From CAYRLW01 sp964425215 (lineage in GTDB: Bacteria; Spirochaetota; Spirochaetia; Treponematales; Breznakiellaceae), in contig CAYRLW010000012.1 of the NCBI GenBank assembly GCA_964425215.1, positions 1 through 64,000 of the forward strand: 64,000 bases of DNA, written 5' to 3'. The first letter of the stretch is position 1, and each line of letters begins with the position of its first letter. Positions 52,032 to 60,555 of this stretch are shown here, piece by piece. Under the pieces are notes generated by a model. That model saw only the letters and a program-made list of their open reading frames with translations. It did no database searches and was not told where the DNA came from. Both the position numbers and the translations under genes were made by a program.

Positions 52032-53342
52032 TTATTCACGGTTATCCGTGAATTTTCCTTTGACTATGGAATCCATAGAAATCTGGATTCCCTGTTTCCG
52101 TGATTGTTCGGCGGCGAAGGCCATTCGATGACCTTCAAGGGCATCCTCAATTCCGCGATGGTTATTTTTCTGAGCCTCTTTTTCATCGATGTCAAGGTCT
52201 CGATATTTTTGAACAAGGTCCGCTATATCGTACATTAATCCATCGTCACCACCGTTATGTCCCATCGAAGGGGCGGAAACCTCGATTCTTTCTTTTTCTC
52301 CAGTAGAAAAATTATGTATTTCTAACCAATTTTCCTTTAGGTTCCCCCGTATTTCTCCCTTGGTAAGCATAATTTGAATGGTTCTATTTATCTCCGCCGT
52401 AAGGGCGTTCATGGAAAAGGTCGCTCCGACGCCATTCGCGAAACGAATTAATACGCTTTGTCTATCCGCCACGTCATTATCACAGCGGAAAACACATCTG
52501 CCATAGGGCCCAGTTTCCAAGGCCTTAAGGCGGGATGGCAGGCTGGGTTCATCACTAATAACCGAAGCTGGCCAGCCAGTGTTTTCCGTTAGATATATGT
52601 TAGGCGCGTACCAAGGGCACTCGCTTTGAACTGGGCAACCATTAATACAGCGTTCTGGAGTTCCTAAAGGGGCGTTTTCCTTTTTAAACCAGCTTAACTC
52701 TCCCATGGAGTATATTTTTTCTGGAGGACTACCCGCCAGCCAATACAGTATATCCATATCGTGGACACTTTTGGTTAAAATTGATGGCCCTGCTAGATCC
52801 GTAGAACGCCAATTACCCCTGACGTAACTATGGGCAAAGTGATAAAAACCAATGTTTTCTTGAAGATTGATATTTATCAGCTTCCCCATGTCTTTTCTTT
52901 CTAATATTCGTTTTAAGGTTTTAAAAAAGGGTGTATACCGTAGAACATGGCAAATAATAATCGGATTTTTTCGATCCCTTGCCCTTAGCTCCAGAGTTTC
53001 AATTTGGGATAATGTTACCCCTGCGGGTTTTTCAAGAACTATGATAGATGTGCTATTCATGAAAGCCATAGCTTGATCAAAATGGAAGCGGTCGGGGGTA
53101 CAAATAAATACTGCGTCTATCGATTCCATATGATTGTAAAGTCTATCCATTGTATCAACGGAATATTCCGATGGGATGCCATGGAGTTGAGCAAACCGGT
53201 TCCTTTTTTCGGGGTTAGGATCCACCACCGCGGTAAAACGGAATAACCAGGGGTGCGCTAGGGCGAATTTTCCATAGACATCGGCTCCCCGATTTCCCGC
53301 TCCTATGAGAATCGCGTTTATAGGTTCTTGTCGAATCTTCAT
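52032..53342 (-). CDS. Gfo/Idh/MocA-family oxidoreductase
   Basis: This 436-residue protein begins with an NAD(P)-binding Rossmann motif (AILIGAGNRGADVYGKFA). The family's EKP motif (VLEKPAGVTLSQIE, about residue 112) and the downstream KSVHDMDILYW (with the catalytic His) are present. A cysteine cluster (CINGCPVQSECPW, about residues 225-240) occurs in one subfamily. These enzymes oxidise or reduce hydroxyl groups of sugars and inositols. It is the first gene of the minus-strand operon and is divergent from the AraC regulator, so it is probably induced by the same sugar. Confidence 0.9.
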   Translation of the reverse strand: MKIRQEPINAILIGAGNRGADVYGKFALAHPWLFRFTAVVDPNPEKRNRFAQLHGIPSEYSVDTMDRLYNHMESIDAVFICTPDRFHFDQAMAFMNSTSIIVLEKPAGVTLSQIETLELRARDRKNPIIICHVLRYTPFFKTLKRILERKDMGKLININLQENIGFYHFAHSYVRGNWRSTDLAGPSILTKSVHDMDILYWLAGSPPEKIYSMGELSWFKKENAPLGTPERCINGCPVQSECPWYAPNIYLTENTGWPASVISDEPSLPSRLKALETGPYGRCVFRCDNDVADRQSVLIRFANGVGATFSMNALTAEINRTIQIMLTKGEIRGNLKENWLEIHNFSTGEKERIEVSAPSMGHNGGDDGLMYDIADLVQKYRDLDIDEKEAQKNNHRGIEDALEGHRMAFAAEQSRKQGIQISMDSIVKGKFTDNRE

Positions 53343-53408
53343 TGTATAAAAGTATAAAAGCTAATCGGGGGTATACTTATACTATCTTGTCTAAAAAATG
53401 GGCAAACT

Positions 53409-53437
53409 TTGCACTATTTTGCTGTTTAACGTATAAT
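53409..53437 (+). promoter_or_regulatory. Sigma-70 promoter of the AraC gene, leaderless spacing
   Basis: TTGCAC (53409-53414) and TATAAT (53432-53437) are 17 bp apart. The ATG at 53445 lies only seven bases after the -10 box, so transcription would start at or next to it. In the same gap, gtatacttatac (about 53369-53380) is a near-palindrome that could be an operator for the leftward operon. Confidence 0.65.
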
Positions 53438-53444
53438 AATAGGT

Positions 53445-54278
53445 ATGAATCCGGTTTTAGAGACCGTATATCCAACTACTGGTTATTCGTTTTGTGTTCA
53501 ATATTTTGAAGATAGAAGGCTCCATTTCAACTGGCATTATCATGAAGAGGTCGAGCTGATCATTGTACAACAGGGTGAAGGGCAAGCCCACATTGGAGAT
53601 ACGGTAAAACACTTTCAAGGAGCTTCCGCTTTTCTCATCGGTTCATCCGTACCCCACGGCATCGCGAGTATTGGAAATCTTAAGGGATGGATAATACAAT
53701 TTTTAGAATCCAACATACATCCGGTACATACGGTACCTGAATTTGAAAAAATCCAAGATCTCTTGATTCAAGCACGACGGGGGATATTTTTCCCTATTTC
53801 CACAATACAATCTTGTGCTTCAATTTTAGATAAATTTAATGACATTACGGGGCTTTTAAAATGGATGTATCTTGTCCAGCTTCTCCATATTTTCTCCATC
53901 GATTCAGACAAAAAATATTGTTCTCTGAGGATATACGATAATAACGATGATAACATGGATCTTTTTGAACAAACGGTAACAAAGGTATTTAACCAGGCAA
54001 ATCGACAATTTCGCTTACATGAAATTAGTAATGAAATTGGATTAACGGTAAGTGCGTTTTGTAAAATATTTAAGAGAAAATATGGGATCCCATTTGTTGA
54101 ATATGTTAACTCAATTCGTTTAAATAACGCAAAAAAGTTATTAATTCAAACAAATCTTTATATAGACGATATTTGTTATGATTCTGGATTTAACAATATA
54201 TCATTTTTCAATCGGAAATTTAAAAAGACCACCGGAATGACTCCTTCGGAATTCCGAAAACTCTACAAAACCACCTAA
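53445..54278 (+). CDS. AraC-family transcriptional regulator
   Basis: This 277-residue protein has an N-terminal cupin-like ligand part (HYHEEVELIIVQQGEGQAHIGD, about residues 25-50). Its C-terminus has two helix-turn-helix motifs (HEISNEIGLTVSAFCKIFKRKYG and CYDSGFNNISFFNRKFKKTTG-type, residues about 190-275). It is transcribed away from the sugar operon from a 102-bp shared region and is likely its activator. No Shine-Dalgarno sequence is seen at a usual distance; only AGG touches the ATG. The mRNA may therefore be leaderless. The DNA is AT-rich relative to flanking genes. Confidence 0.92.
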   Translation: MNPVLETVYPTTGYSFCVQYFEDRRLHFNWHYHEEVELIIVQQGEGQAHIGDTVKHFQGASAFLIGSSVPHGIASIGNLKGWIIQFLESNIHPVHTVPEFEKIQDLLIQARRGIFFPISTIQSCASILDKFNDITGLLKWMYLVQLLHIFSIDSDKKYCSLRIYDNNDDNMDLFEQTVTKVFNQANRQFRLHEISNEIGLTVSAFCKIFKRKYGIPFVEYVNSIRLNNAKKLLIQTNLYIDDICYDSGFNNISFFNRKFKKTTGMTPSEFRKLYKTT

Positions 54279-54316
54279 ATTTTAAAAAATGGAAAACCAT
54301 AAAATTTTATAGTCCC

Positions 54317-55231
54317 TTATGGTCCAACCCTAATCCACGTTAGTTCGTGCTTGTTATGGTACAGATGGATGACCCGGCTTCCAGGTATTTGGGCGAACCG
54401 TTGGGGGGTATCGTAATCTCCCTGGCCTTGCATTTTGATGGTACAAATGAAGTTTTGGCACAGTCCCGATTGGAGCCAAGCTTCTATCCATTCGTAGAGC
54501 CGGGGGGGATAGCAGATTACATCGGAAAATACCCAGTCCATGGGGCCGTAGTCCTGGGGTTTTAAGGTAAAGGCGTCGTGTTTAATAAAGTTGACCTCCG
54601 GTCTTGTCATAATCCGGTCCTCCAGGGGAGATCGGTCAACCGCGGTAACCTGGGCGCCCAAAGTAGCCAGAACCCAGGTCCAACCGCCGGGGCAGGCCCC
54701 CGCGTCCAGACAGCGATCCCCCGGTTGGGGCCACCGGCGAGCCAAGGTTAGGGCCTCCTGCAGTTTTAGATAGGCCCGGCTCGGGGGGCCTTCTTTATCT
54801 TCCATAAAGCGGGGTACCCCAGCGGGGAAGGGGCTCGTTGTTTGAGCGGACGCCACAAGGGTGTGTTCGTCCAGCAGGGTCCAGGCTCCCATGGGGGTTT
54901 CCGGAAGAACCCAGGGAAACGGCCGGTCTTTTTTTGGCAGGGGTGGTAGCTTTTCGGCGATCAAGGCTCCGCGGCGGAACTGGGTAAAAAGAATGGGGGC
55001 CCAATTTCGCTGAATACCCCGAAGGGCCCGGGCGGCATCAGAGCTGGAATCGAACTCGAGCCGAAAAGGATCCTGCCAGACGTTGGAGGTCCAAAATACG
55101 GGGCGAAGCGGGCCCGAAGCGAAGCGCAGGGGACCCCAGCTCTCGTCCCAGGCGCCCAATTCTTGTTCTAGATGGTCCTCAAAATCAGGAACGGTCTGAT
55201 ATACGCAACCGTCTAAGGGGGTTATGTGCAT
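54317..55231 (-). CDS. RlmM-like 23S rRNA 2'-O-ribose methyltransferase
   Basis: This 304-residue protein has the SAM-binding motif DAGACPGGWTWVLATLGAQVTAVDRS (two adjacent parts, about residues 170-195). The FtsJ-type K-D-K-E catalytic set is visible: Lys in NFIKHDAF, Asp in WVFSDVI, Lys in FICTIKMQG and Glu in NKHELTW. The N-terminal 150 residues are the divergent THUMP-like part of RlmM, which methylates C2498 of 23S rRNA in E. coli. It lies 3 bp downstream of the PilZ gene and is probably cotranscribed with it. Confidence 0.85.
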   Translation of the reverse strand: MHITPLDGCVYQTVPDFEDHLEQELGAWDESWGPLRFASGPLRPVFWTSNVWQDPFRLEFDSSSDAARALRGIQRNWAPILFTQFRRGALIAEKLPPLPKKDRPFPWVLPETPMGAWTLLDEHTLVASAQTTSPFPAGVPRFMEDKEGPPSRAYLKLQEALTLARRWPQPGDRCLDAGACPGGWTWVLATLGAQVTAVDRSPLEDRIMTRPEVNFIKHDAFTLKPQDYGPMDWVFSDVICYPPRLYEWIEAWLQSGLCQNFICTIKMQGQGDYDTPQRFAQIPGSRVIHLYHNKHELTWIRVGP

Positions 55232-55234
55232 GGA

Positions 55235-55582
55235 TTACCGATTGTTGTTTCGCCAGGCGAGGTAGTCCACGTACCGCTGAAAGGTCCTGCCTTTGGGAGA
55301 AGAAAGAATAGAAAACCCTATATCAAAACAATCTTCCTGTACCATGCTCCACCGGGGTTGGGCTTCCAGCTCGAATTCCTCAATCTGGGCTTCCTTTTCG
55401 GGGAGAACTATTAAACGGTATTTTTCCGCCATATTAAACGCCACGGCGGAACTGAATTCCAAGCGACACCCCGTGACGCTGATATCCTTGAGGAGTGCCT
55501 CTCCTCCGACAAATCCATCGACACGGGTTTTGGCAAGGCTGGAAAAACGAATCTGGTTACGACTTTCAAACATATTCTCCAT
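55235..55582 (-). CDS. PilZ-domain (c-di-GMP-binding) protein
   Basis: This encodes about 115 residues. The start is uncertain: ATG 55582 or 55573 are more likely than the TTG at 55609, because AGG and GGAG stand just before them. A single PilZ domain has both ligand motifs: RNQIR (RxxxR) and DISVTG (DxSxxG). It should bind cyclic di-GMP and transmit the signal by protein contacts. It is adjacent to the RlmM-like gene without obvious functional link. Confidence 0.85.
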   Translation of the reverse strand: MENMFESRNQIRFSSLAKTRVDGFVGGEALLKDISVTGCRLEFSSAVAFNMAEKYRLIVLPEKEAQIEEFELEAQPRWSMVQEDCFDIGFSILSSPKGRTFQRYVDYLAWRNNNR

Positions 55583-55675
55583 TTTGGGATACCTGGGGAC
55601 TTTCGTCAATATTTGGTTGCGTAGGGCGAAGAAATTCGTCTAAAATATGGGAATAGTACGTACAAAGGATGGTTT

Positions 55676-56233
55676 ATGGTCGAAAAAAGAACAGTGGGCG
55701 ATAGAATCGCCGCGCTCCGGCACACCTACGATATGAGCCGGGATGCTCTAGCCCAGCGAAGCGGTTTAAGCGCCGATCTTATCGAAAAAATAGAAGGGGG
55801 CGAGTATATCCCCGATCTGGCTCCCCTTATCAAAATTGCCCGGGCCATGGGGGTGCGGCTGGGAACTTTTATGGACGATCACGAGGAGCTCGGCCCTATC
55901 GTCTGTAGAAGCGGTCAAGGGGTGGCGGGGATGCGGTTTTCTACGGGGATTAGGGCCCGGGATCTGACCTTTTCCGCCCTGGCCGCCGATAAGGCTGGAC
56001 GGCACATGGAGCCCTTTATCGTGGAGGTGAGCGCGGAAGCCCAGGGAGAACGATCTACCCACGAGGGAGAAGAGTTTATCTACGTGTTAGAAGGATCGGT
56101 GGTGTTAGAGTACGGCCTTGAAACCTATGAGCTGGCCCAGGGTGATTCGGCTTACTATGATTCCATCGTTCCCCATCGGGTGGTGGCCCCCAACACGGGG
56201 CGGCTTCTCGCGGTGGTGTACGCGCCCTTTTAG
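55676..56233 (+). CDS. XRE-cupin transcriptional regulator
   Basis: This 185-residue protein has a helix-turn-helix of the Cro/XRE type (residues about 8-62, RIAALRHTYDMSRDALAQRSGLSADLIEKIEGG). A C-terminal cupin barrel follows (about 110-180), with histidines (STHEGEEFIYVLEGS, HRVVAPNTG) that could bind metal or ligand. Such regulators often sit next to the enzyme gene they control. Here an acyl-CoA ligase follows 8 bp later, so control of fatty acid activation is likely. Confidence 0.93.
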   Translation: MVEKRTVGDRIAALRHTYDMSRDALAQRSGLSADLIEKIEGGEYIPDLAPLIKIARAMGVRLGTFMDDHEELGPIVCRSGQGVAGMRFSTGIRARDLTFSALAADKAGRHMEPFIVEVSAEAQGERSTHEGEEFIYVLEGSVVLEYGLETYELAQGDSAYYDSIVPHRVVAPNTGRLLAVVYAPF

Positions 56234-56241
56234 GAAATCCC

Positions 56242-57891
56242 ATGGAATATATCGAAACAACCCTCGGGGCCCTGCTTCGAGAAAAGGCTCGGCAGTTTCC
56301 GGATCGGGATTTTATTATCTATTCGGATCGAAACCTTCGGTTTACCTACGGTGAATTTGACCGGCGGGTGGATGATTTGGCTAAGGGTCTCCTGTCCATC
56401 GGTATCGGTCGGGGTGATCACGTGGGGATATGGGCCAATAACGTACCAGATTGGAATACCTTTGTGTTCGCCACCGCCCGCATCGGCGCGATTTTGGTGA
56501 CGATTAACACGAGCTACAAACTCCACGAATTGGAGTACCTGGTTAAACAGGCGGATCTGAAGGCCCTGTGTCTTGTGGATGGGTACAAGGATTCGGACTA
56601 CGTGACCATGGTACGGGAACTGGTTCCCGAACTTGCCGAGTCCCAGCGGGGGAACTTAAAAAGCGAATGGTTTCCGAAGCTTACGACCGTAATTTTTATG
56701 GGTCCCCAAAAACACCGGGGAATGTACAACGTCCCGGAACTGATCCTTCTGGGCCGCCACGGGGACGCGGACCTCTTGGCCCAAACGGAAGCCCTCTGCA
56801 AGGGAACCGACGTGGTGAACATGCAGTATACTTCCGGCACAACCGGCTTTCCCAAGGGGGTCATGCTGACCCATCGAAATATTCTGAATAACGGCCAGGG
56901 GATCGGCGATTGTCAACATTTAACCGAACAGGACCGCGTCTGCCTGCCGGTCCCCCTGTTCCACTGTTTTGGCCTGGTTCTAGGGATGATGGCGGTGATT
57001 ACCCACGGCGCCTCCGCGGCAATTTTGGAAAATTTCGATCCCCTGCTGGTCCTCGCGACGGTTCAAAAAGAGCGGTGTACCGCCCTATACGGGGTTCCCA
57101 CCATGTTTATCGCCGAACTTAATCATCCCATGTTCAAACTCTTTGACACCACGAGTCTGCGGACCGGTATTATGGCGGGTTCTCCCTGTCCTATGGAGGT
57201 GATGAAACGGGTCATTTCCGATATGCACGCCTCGGAAATCACCATTGCCTACGGATTGACCGAATCATCCCCCGTGATGACCCAAACCAGAACCGATGAT
57301 CCCATCGAAGTGAAGGTTGGTACCGTAGGCCGTCCCTTGCCGGGAGTAGAAGTTACGGTGCGGGACCCGGAAACCCACGAAGAATGTCCCGTGGGTGTCC
57401 AGGGTGAGCTTTGTTGCCGGGGTTATAACGTAATGAAAGGGTATTACAATATGGAAGAAGCTACCGCTAAGACCATCGACGCCCAGGGTTGGCTCCACTC
57501 CGGCGACCTGGGGGTCAAAAATTCCGATGGAAATTTTATGGTCACCGGACGGATCAAGGATATGATTATCCGGGGCGGCGAAAACGTGTACCCTAAGGAG
57601 ATCGAGGAATTCCTTTACACCATGGAAGGAATACGGGATGTCCAAGTGGTGGGGATTGCCAGCGTAAAGTATGGCGAGGAAGTCGGGGCCTTTATCATCC
57701 CCAAGAACGGGGTGGACCTTTCCGAAGGAGAAGTACGGGATTTTTGTCGGGGAAAAATCAGCCGATTTAAGATTCCCAAATACATTTTCTTTGTGGATTC
57801 CTTTCCCCAAACGGCGAGCGGAAAGATCCAAAAATACAAATTGCGGGAGATGGGACTCCAAAGGGCTAAGGAATTGGGAATCGACACATGA
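56242..57891 (+). CDS. AMP-dependent acyl-CoA synthetase (FadD-like)
   Basis: This 549-residue protein has the AMP-binding signature YTSGTTGFPKGVMLTH (about residues 195-210) and the second nucleotide motif YGLTESSPV. The hinge and C-terminal motifs are GRIKDMIIRGGENVYPKEIEE and the catalytic Lys in SGKIQKYKLRE. It should activate fatty or carboxylic acids to acyl-CoA through an acyl-adenylate. It lies in an operon with an XRE-cupin regulator before and a PadR regulator after (4-bp ATGA overlap). Confidence 0.93.
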   Translation: MEYIETTLGALLREKARQFPDRDFIIYSDRNLRFTYGEFDRRVDDLAKGLLSIGIGRGDHVGIWANNVPDWNTFVFATARIGAILVTINTSYKLHELEYLVKQADLKALCLVDGYKDSDYVTMVRELVPELAESQRGNLKSEWFPKLTTVIFMGPQKHRGMYNVPELILLGRHGDADLLAQTEALCKGTDVVNMQYTSGTTGFPKGVMLTHRNILNNGQGIGDCQHLTEQDRVCLPVPLFHCFGLVLGMMAVITHGASAAILENFDPLLVLATVQKERCTALYGVPTMFIAELNHPMFKLFDTTSLRTGIMAGSPCPMEVMKRVISDMHASEITIAYGLTESSPVMTQTRTDDPIEVKVGTVGRPLPGVEVTVRDPETHEECPVGVQGELCCRGYNVMKGYYNMEEATAKTIDAQGWLHSGDLGVKNSDGNFMVTGRIKDMIIRGGENVYPKEIEEFLYTMEGIRDVQVVGIASVKYGEEVGAFIIPKNGVDLSEGEVRDFCRGKISRFKIPKYIFFVDSFPQTASGKIQKYKLREMGLQRAKELGIDT

Positions 57892-58394
57892 GGGGACAGA
57901 GGATATCGGAACTGCATCCGGAGTACGTATTCCTTGGGTTTTTGTCCCAGGAACGAATGCACGGATACGGTTTGTACCAGCTTTTCCGAGGAACCCTGGG
58001 GGGGCTTTGGCATATCAGCGAAAGTCAAATGTACGCCACCTTAAAACGGCTTGAAAAACGGGGGTGGATTGCCGGGGAAGACGGGGGGAGCAAACCGGGG
58101 GGACGGCTCCTCTCGATCACCGAGGAAGGGCGTCGGGTCTTTGACTCCTGGCTTCTGGCCCCCACGCCCCTTAGTCCCCGTTCTCTTCGCTTGGAATTCC
58201 TCTCTCGACTTTTTTTTGCCCAACCGCGTGGCCCGTTGGCGGAGAAATTACGGACCGATCAAAAAAATTCGCTTTTGGCCGAACTTCGACGAAAGACCCC
58301 TTTGACCAGGGGGACCATTGACCAATGGGCCCAGGATTTTCGCCAGCGACAAATAAAAACAGCCCTGGAGTGGATAGAAGGTATTCGTTTGTAA
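57888..58394 (+). CDS. PadR-family transcriptional regulator
   Basis: This 168-residue protein has a winged-helix PadR domain (residues about 12-95, FLGFLSQERMHGYGLYQLF..., ESQMYATLKRLEKRGWIAGE, LLSITEEGRRVFDSWL). A short helical dimerisation tail follows. It overlaps the acyl-CoA ligase gene by 4 bp. PadR proteins often sense aromatic or lipid compounds, and this one probably controls its own operon together with the XRE-cupin protein. Confidence 0.9.
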   Translation: MRGQRISELHPEYVFLGFLSQERMHGYGLYQLFRGTLGGLWHISESQMYATLKRLEKRGWIAGEDGGSKPGGRLLSITEEGRRVFDSWLLAPTPLSPRSLRLEFLSRLFFAQPRGPLAEKLRTDQKNSLLAELRRKTPLTRGTIDQWAQDFRQRQIKTALEWIEGIRL

Positions 58395-58691
58395 GGACGT
58401 AGTCGCCAGGTCTCCCTTGCAAGGACGAAATTTGCAAGGGTGTACGTACCCGGGTGCTAGGATAGGGAAAAGGTCTCTGTCCATTGAGGTGTTTGCAAAA
58501 GTCTGTTACTTTTGCAAACACCTCTTGCAGTATTTTTGCAATTTAAAAATAAATATTTATATTATAAAGAATAGCAAAAATACTGCATATATATCTCAGG
58601 AGGCTCTTTCAAAACTCCCTGAGTTTTGAAAGAGCTCCCTGAGCATGGGGGGGCAACTCCCTTCTCTATTCATGGGGGGACAAACTTTTTC
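58395..58691. other. Intergenic region dominated by the composite element
   Basis: No gene is seen. A short repeat (cttgcaaggacgaaatttgcaaggg, about 58418-58441, containing cttgcaagg and its near copy) precedes the composite element at 58486-58640. The FecCD promoter follows. Confidence 0.6.
58486..58640. repeat. Complete composite three-hairpin element, orientation C-B-A (reverse)
   Basis: Hairpin C at 58486-58524 has a perfect 17-bp stem (GAGGTGTTTGCAAAAGT with its complement) and loop CTGTT. Hairpin B has arms GCAGTATTTTTGC (58527-58539) and GCAAAAATACTGC (58574-58586). Hairpin A spans about 58600-58640. The B loop read in reverse complement matches the loops of the copies at 44.3 and 63.5 kb, proving reverse orientation. 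Confidence 0.9.
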
Positions 58692-58720
58692 TTGACGTCC
58701 TTAATTTTGGGGCGTATACT
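58692..58720 (+). promoter_or_regulatory. Strong sigma-70 promoter of the metal transporter operon, leaderless spacing
   Basis: TTGACG (58692-58697) and TATACT (58715-58720) are 17 bp apart. The GTG start of the permease gene is at 58727, about where transcription should begin, and no ribosome site is visible before it. Confidence 0.75.
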
Positions 58721-58726
58721 CATTGA

Positions 58727-59743
58727 GTGAGTATCTACACCAAACGGTTTGTTGCCCTTTTAGTCCCCCTGTCGGTCTTTTTTGTGGCGCTTTTTGTGGT
58801 TTCCTGCGCCCTGGGCCGCTATCCTATCTCCCCGCTGGAAGTCGGGCGATTGTTGTTTATCGCCCCTTTCACACACCTTCCGGGTACTCCGGTTTCCCAA
58901 GGGGCGATTGTGCTCTTTCAGGTTCGGCTTCCCCGTATCATAGCGGCGGCCCTAATCGGCGCTGGATTATCCGCCTCCGGGGCGGCCTACCAGGGGCTTT
59001 TTCGCAATCCCCTGGTTTCGCCGGATGTGTTGGGGGTTTCCGCAGGCGCCGGGTTTGGCGCCGCTTTGGGTATTTTCTTTTCCCTGGGAGCCCTGGGGAT
59101 AACCGTTCTTTCCTTTGGATTGGGCTTGGTCACCGCCTTGGCGGTGGGGCTTTTGGCCCGGCGGGTGGGAAACGATTCAACCTTAGCGCTGGTGCTTTCG
59201 GGAATAATGGTTGGATCGCTCCTTTCATCGGCCCTTTCTTTTCTAAAGTTGGTGGCCGACCCGAGCAACGTACTTCCAGCCATAACCTACTGGTTAATGG
59301 GGAGCCTCTCTTCCATTAAACAGGGGGATGTGCTATTCGTTGGCCCTCTTATGGTGGGCGCCCTGGGGCTCCTCCACCTGCTTCGATGGAGGGTCAACGT
59401 TTTGACCCTGGGGGACGAGGAGGCCCGGAGTCTGGGTACGGCGGTGGGCCTGTCCCGAGTTTTGGTCATCGTGGCCGCCACCCTAGCCACCGCCGCCAGC
59501 GTGTCGGTGAGCGGGATGATAGGCTGGGTGGGCTTGGTGATTCCCCATTTTGCCCGGATGATCGGCGGAAGCGATTACCGGTACTTGTTGCCCCTTTCTA
59601 TGGTCATGGGGGCTTCCTATTTGCTTTTGGTGGATGATCTTTCCCGTTTGCTTACCACCGCGGAAATTCCCATAGGAATTTTAACCAGCTTTGTGGGGGT
59701 TCCCTTCTTTCTCTATCTTATCCGTCGGGGGCGAATCGCGTGA
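58727..59743 (+). CDS. FecCD/BtuC-type metal or chelate ABC transporter permease
   Basis: This encodes 338 residues from GTG 58727. It has about nine to ten hydrophobic segments and the family motifs LPRIIAAALIGAGLSASGAAYQGLFRNPLVSPD and GLVIPHFARMIGG. These permeases import iron-siderophore, heme, cobalamin or, in the MolBC case, molybdate. The stop overlaps the ATPase start (GTGA). Order in the operon is permease, ATPase, DUF364 protein, binding protein, then YqeC. The start lacks a Shine-Dalgarno sequence and sits at the predicted transcription start. Confidence 0.92.
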   Translation: MSIYTKRFVALLVPLSVFFVALFVVSCALGRYPISPLEVGRLLFIAPFTHLPGTPVSQGAIVLFQVRLPRIIAAALIGAGLSASGAAYQGLFRNPLVSPDVLGVSAGAGFGAALGIFFSLGALGITVLSFGLGLVTALAVGLLARRVGNDSTLALVLSGIMVGSLLSSALSFLKLVADPSNVLPAITYWLMGSLSSIKQGDVLFVGPLMVGALGLLHLLRWRVNVLTLGDEEARSLGTAVGLSRVLVIVAATLATAASVSVSGMIGWVGLVIPHFARMIGGSDYRYLLPLSMVMGASYLLLVDDLSRLLTTAEIPIGILTSFVGVPFFLYLIRRGRIA

Positions 59744-60555
59744 GACTGGATATTCAAAACCTTTCATTTTCTTATAAATCCTCCTATAAATCCACGGAGG
59801 TTCTTCAGTCCGTTTCCCTTTCTTTAGAAGGCGGAGAGTTGGTGTGTCTTCTGGGTCCCAACGGGGTAGGGAAGAGCACCCTTTTTAAATGTATCCTTTC
59901 GCTTCTCCGGTCCTATTCGGGGGATATTTGGTTGGACGGGGTCTCCACCAGAAGCCTTAGCGAGCGGGAGCTGGCCCGATCCATCGCCTATATTCCCCAG
60001 GCCCACGGGCCGGTGTTTCACTATTCCGTGTTGGATGTGGTCCTTATGGGGGCCGCCGGTAGTCATGGCTTTTTCGCCTTGCCCCGAGCGGAGGATGAGC
60101 GGTACGCCCTGGATCAACTGGAGGCCCTGGGCATAGCGGATATGGCCGACCGGGATTACGCCCTCCTTTCCGGGGGGGAGCGTCAGCTGGTCCTCATCGC
60201 CCGGGCGTTAGCCCAGAGGGCTCAAATCCTTGTCATGGATGAACCAACGGCCAATTTGGATTACGGGAACCAGGTCCGGGTGATGGAACACATTACCGGT
60301 CTTGCGCGACGGGGGTACGGGATTCTGCTTTCGACCCATAATCCGGAACACGCTTTTTTCTGGTCCTCCCGAACGGTGGTTCTCCTGGACGGCCGGGTGA
60401 CGGCGGATGGAAAGAGTCAAGACGTGCTTACCGAAGACACCCTGGAAAAATTATACGGTGTCCGGGTAAAGCTTTTTCCCCTGGGCGGTTATACCGATTC
60501 GGCGTACCGAGCCTGCGTACCCCTGGGAATTTCCAGATCCGAGGCTGTTCGATGA
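59740..60555 (+). CDS. Metal/chelate ABC transporter ATPase (FecE type)
   Basis: This 271-residue protein starts at GTG 59740, overlapping the permease stop. Motifs are Walker A GPNGVGKST, signature LSGGERQLV, Walker B ILVMDEPTANLDYGN and the H-loop STHNPEH. It pairs with the FecCD-like permease. The end overlaps the DUF364 gene by 4 bp. Substrate cannot be read from the ATPase. Confidence 0.93.
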   Translation: MRLDIQNLSFSYKSSYKSTEVLQSVSLSLEGGELVCLLGPNGVGKSTLFKCILSLLRSYSGDIWLDGVSTRSLSERELARSIAYIPQAHGPVFHYSVLDVVLMGAAGSHGFFALPRAEDERYALDQLEALGIADMADRDYALLSGGERQLVLIARALAQRAQILVMDEPTANLDYGNQVRVMEHITGLARRGYGILLSTHNPEHAFFWSSRTVVLLDGRVTADGKSQDVLTEDTLEKLYGVRVKLFPLGGYTDSAYRACVPLGISRSEAVR

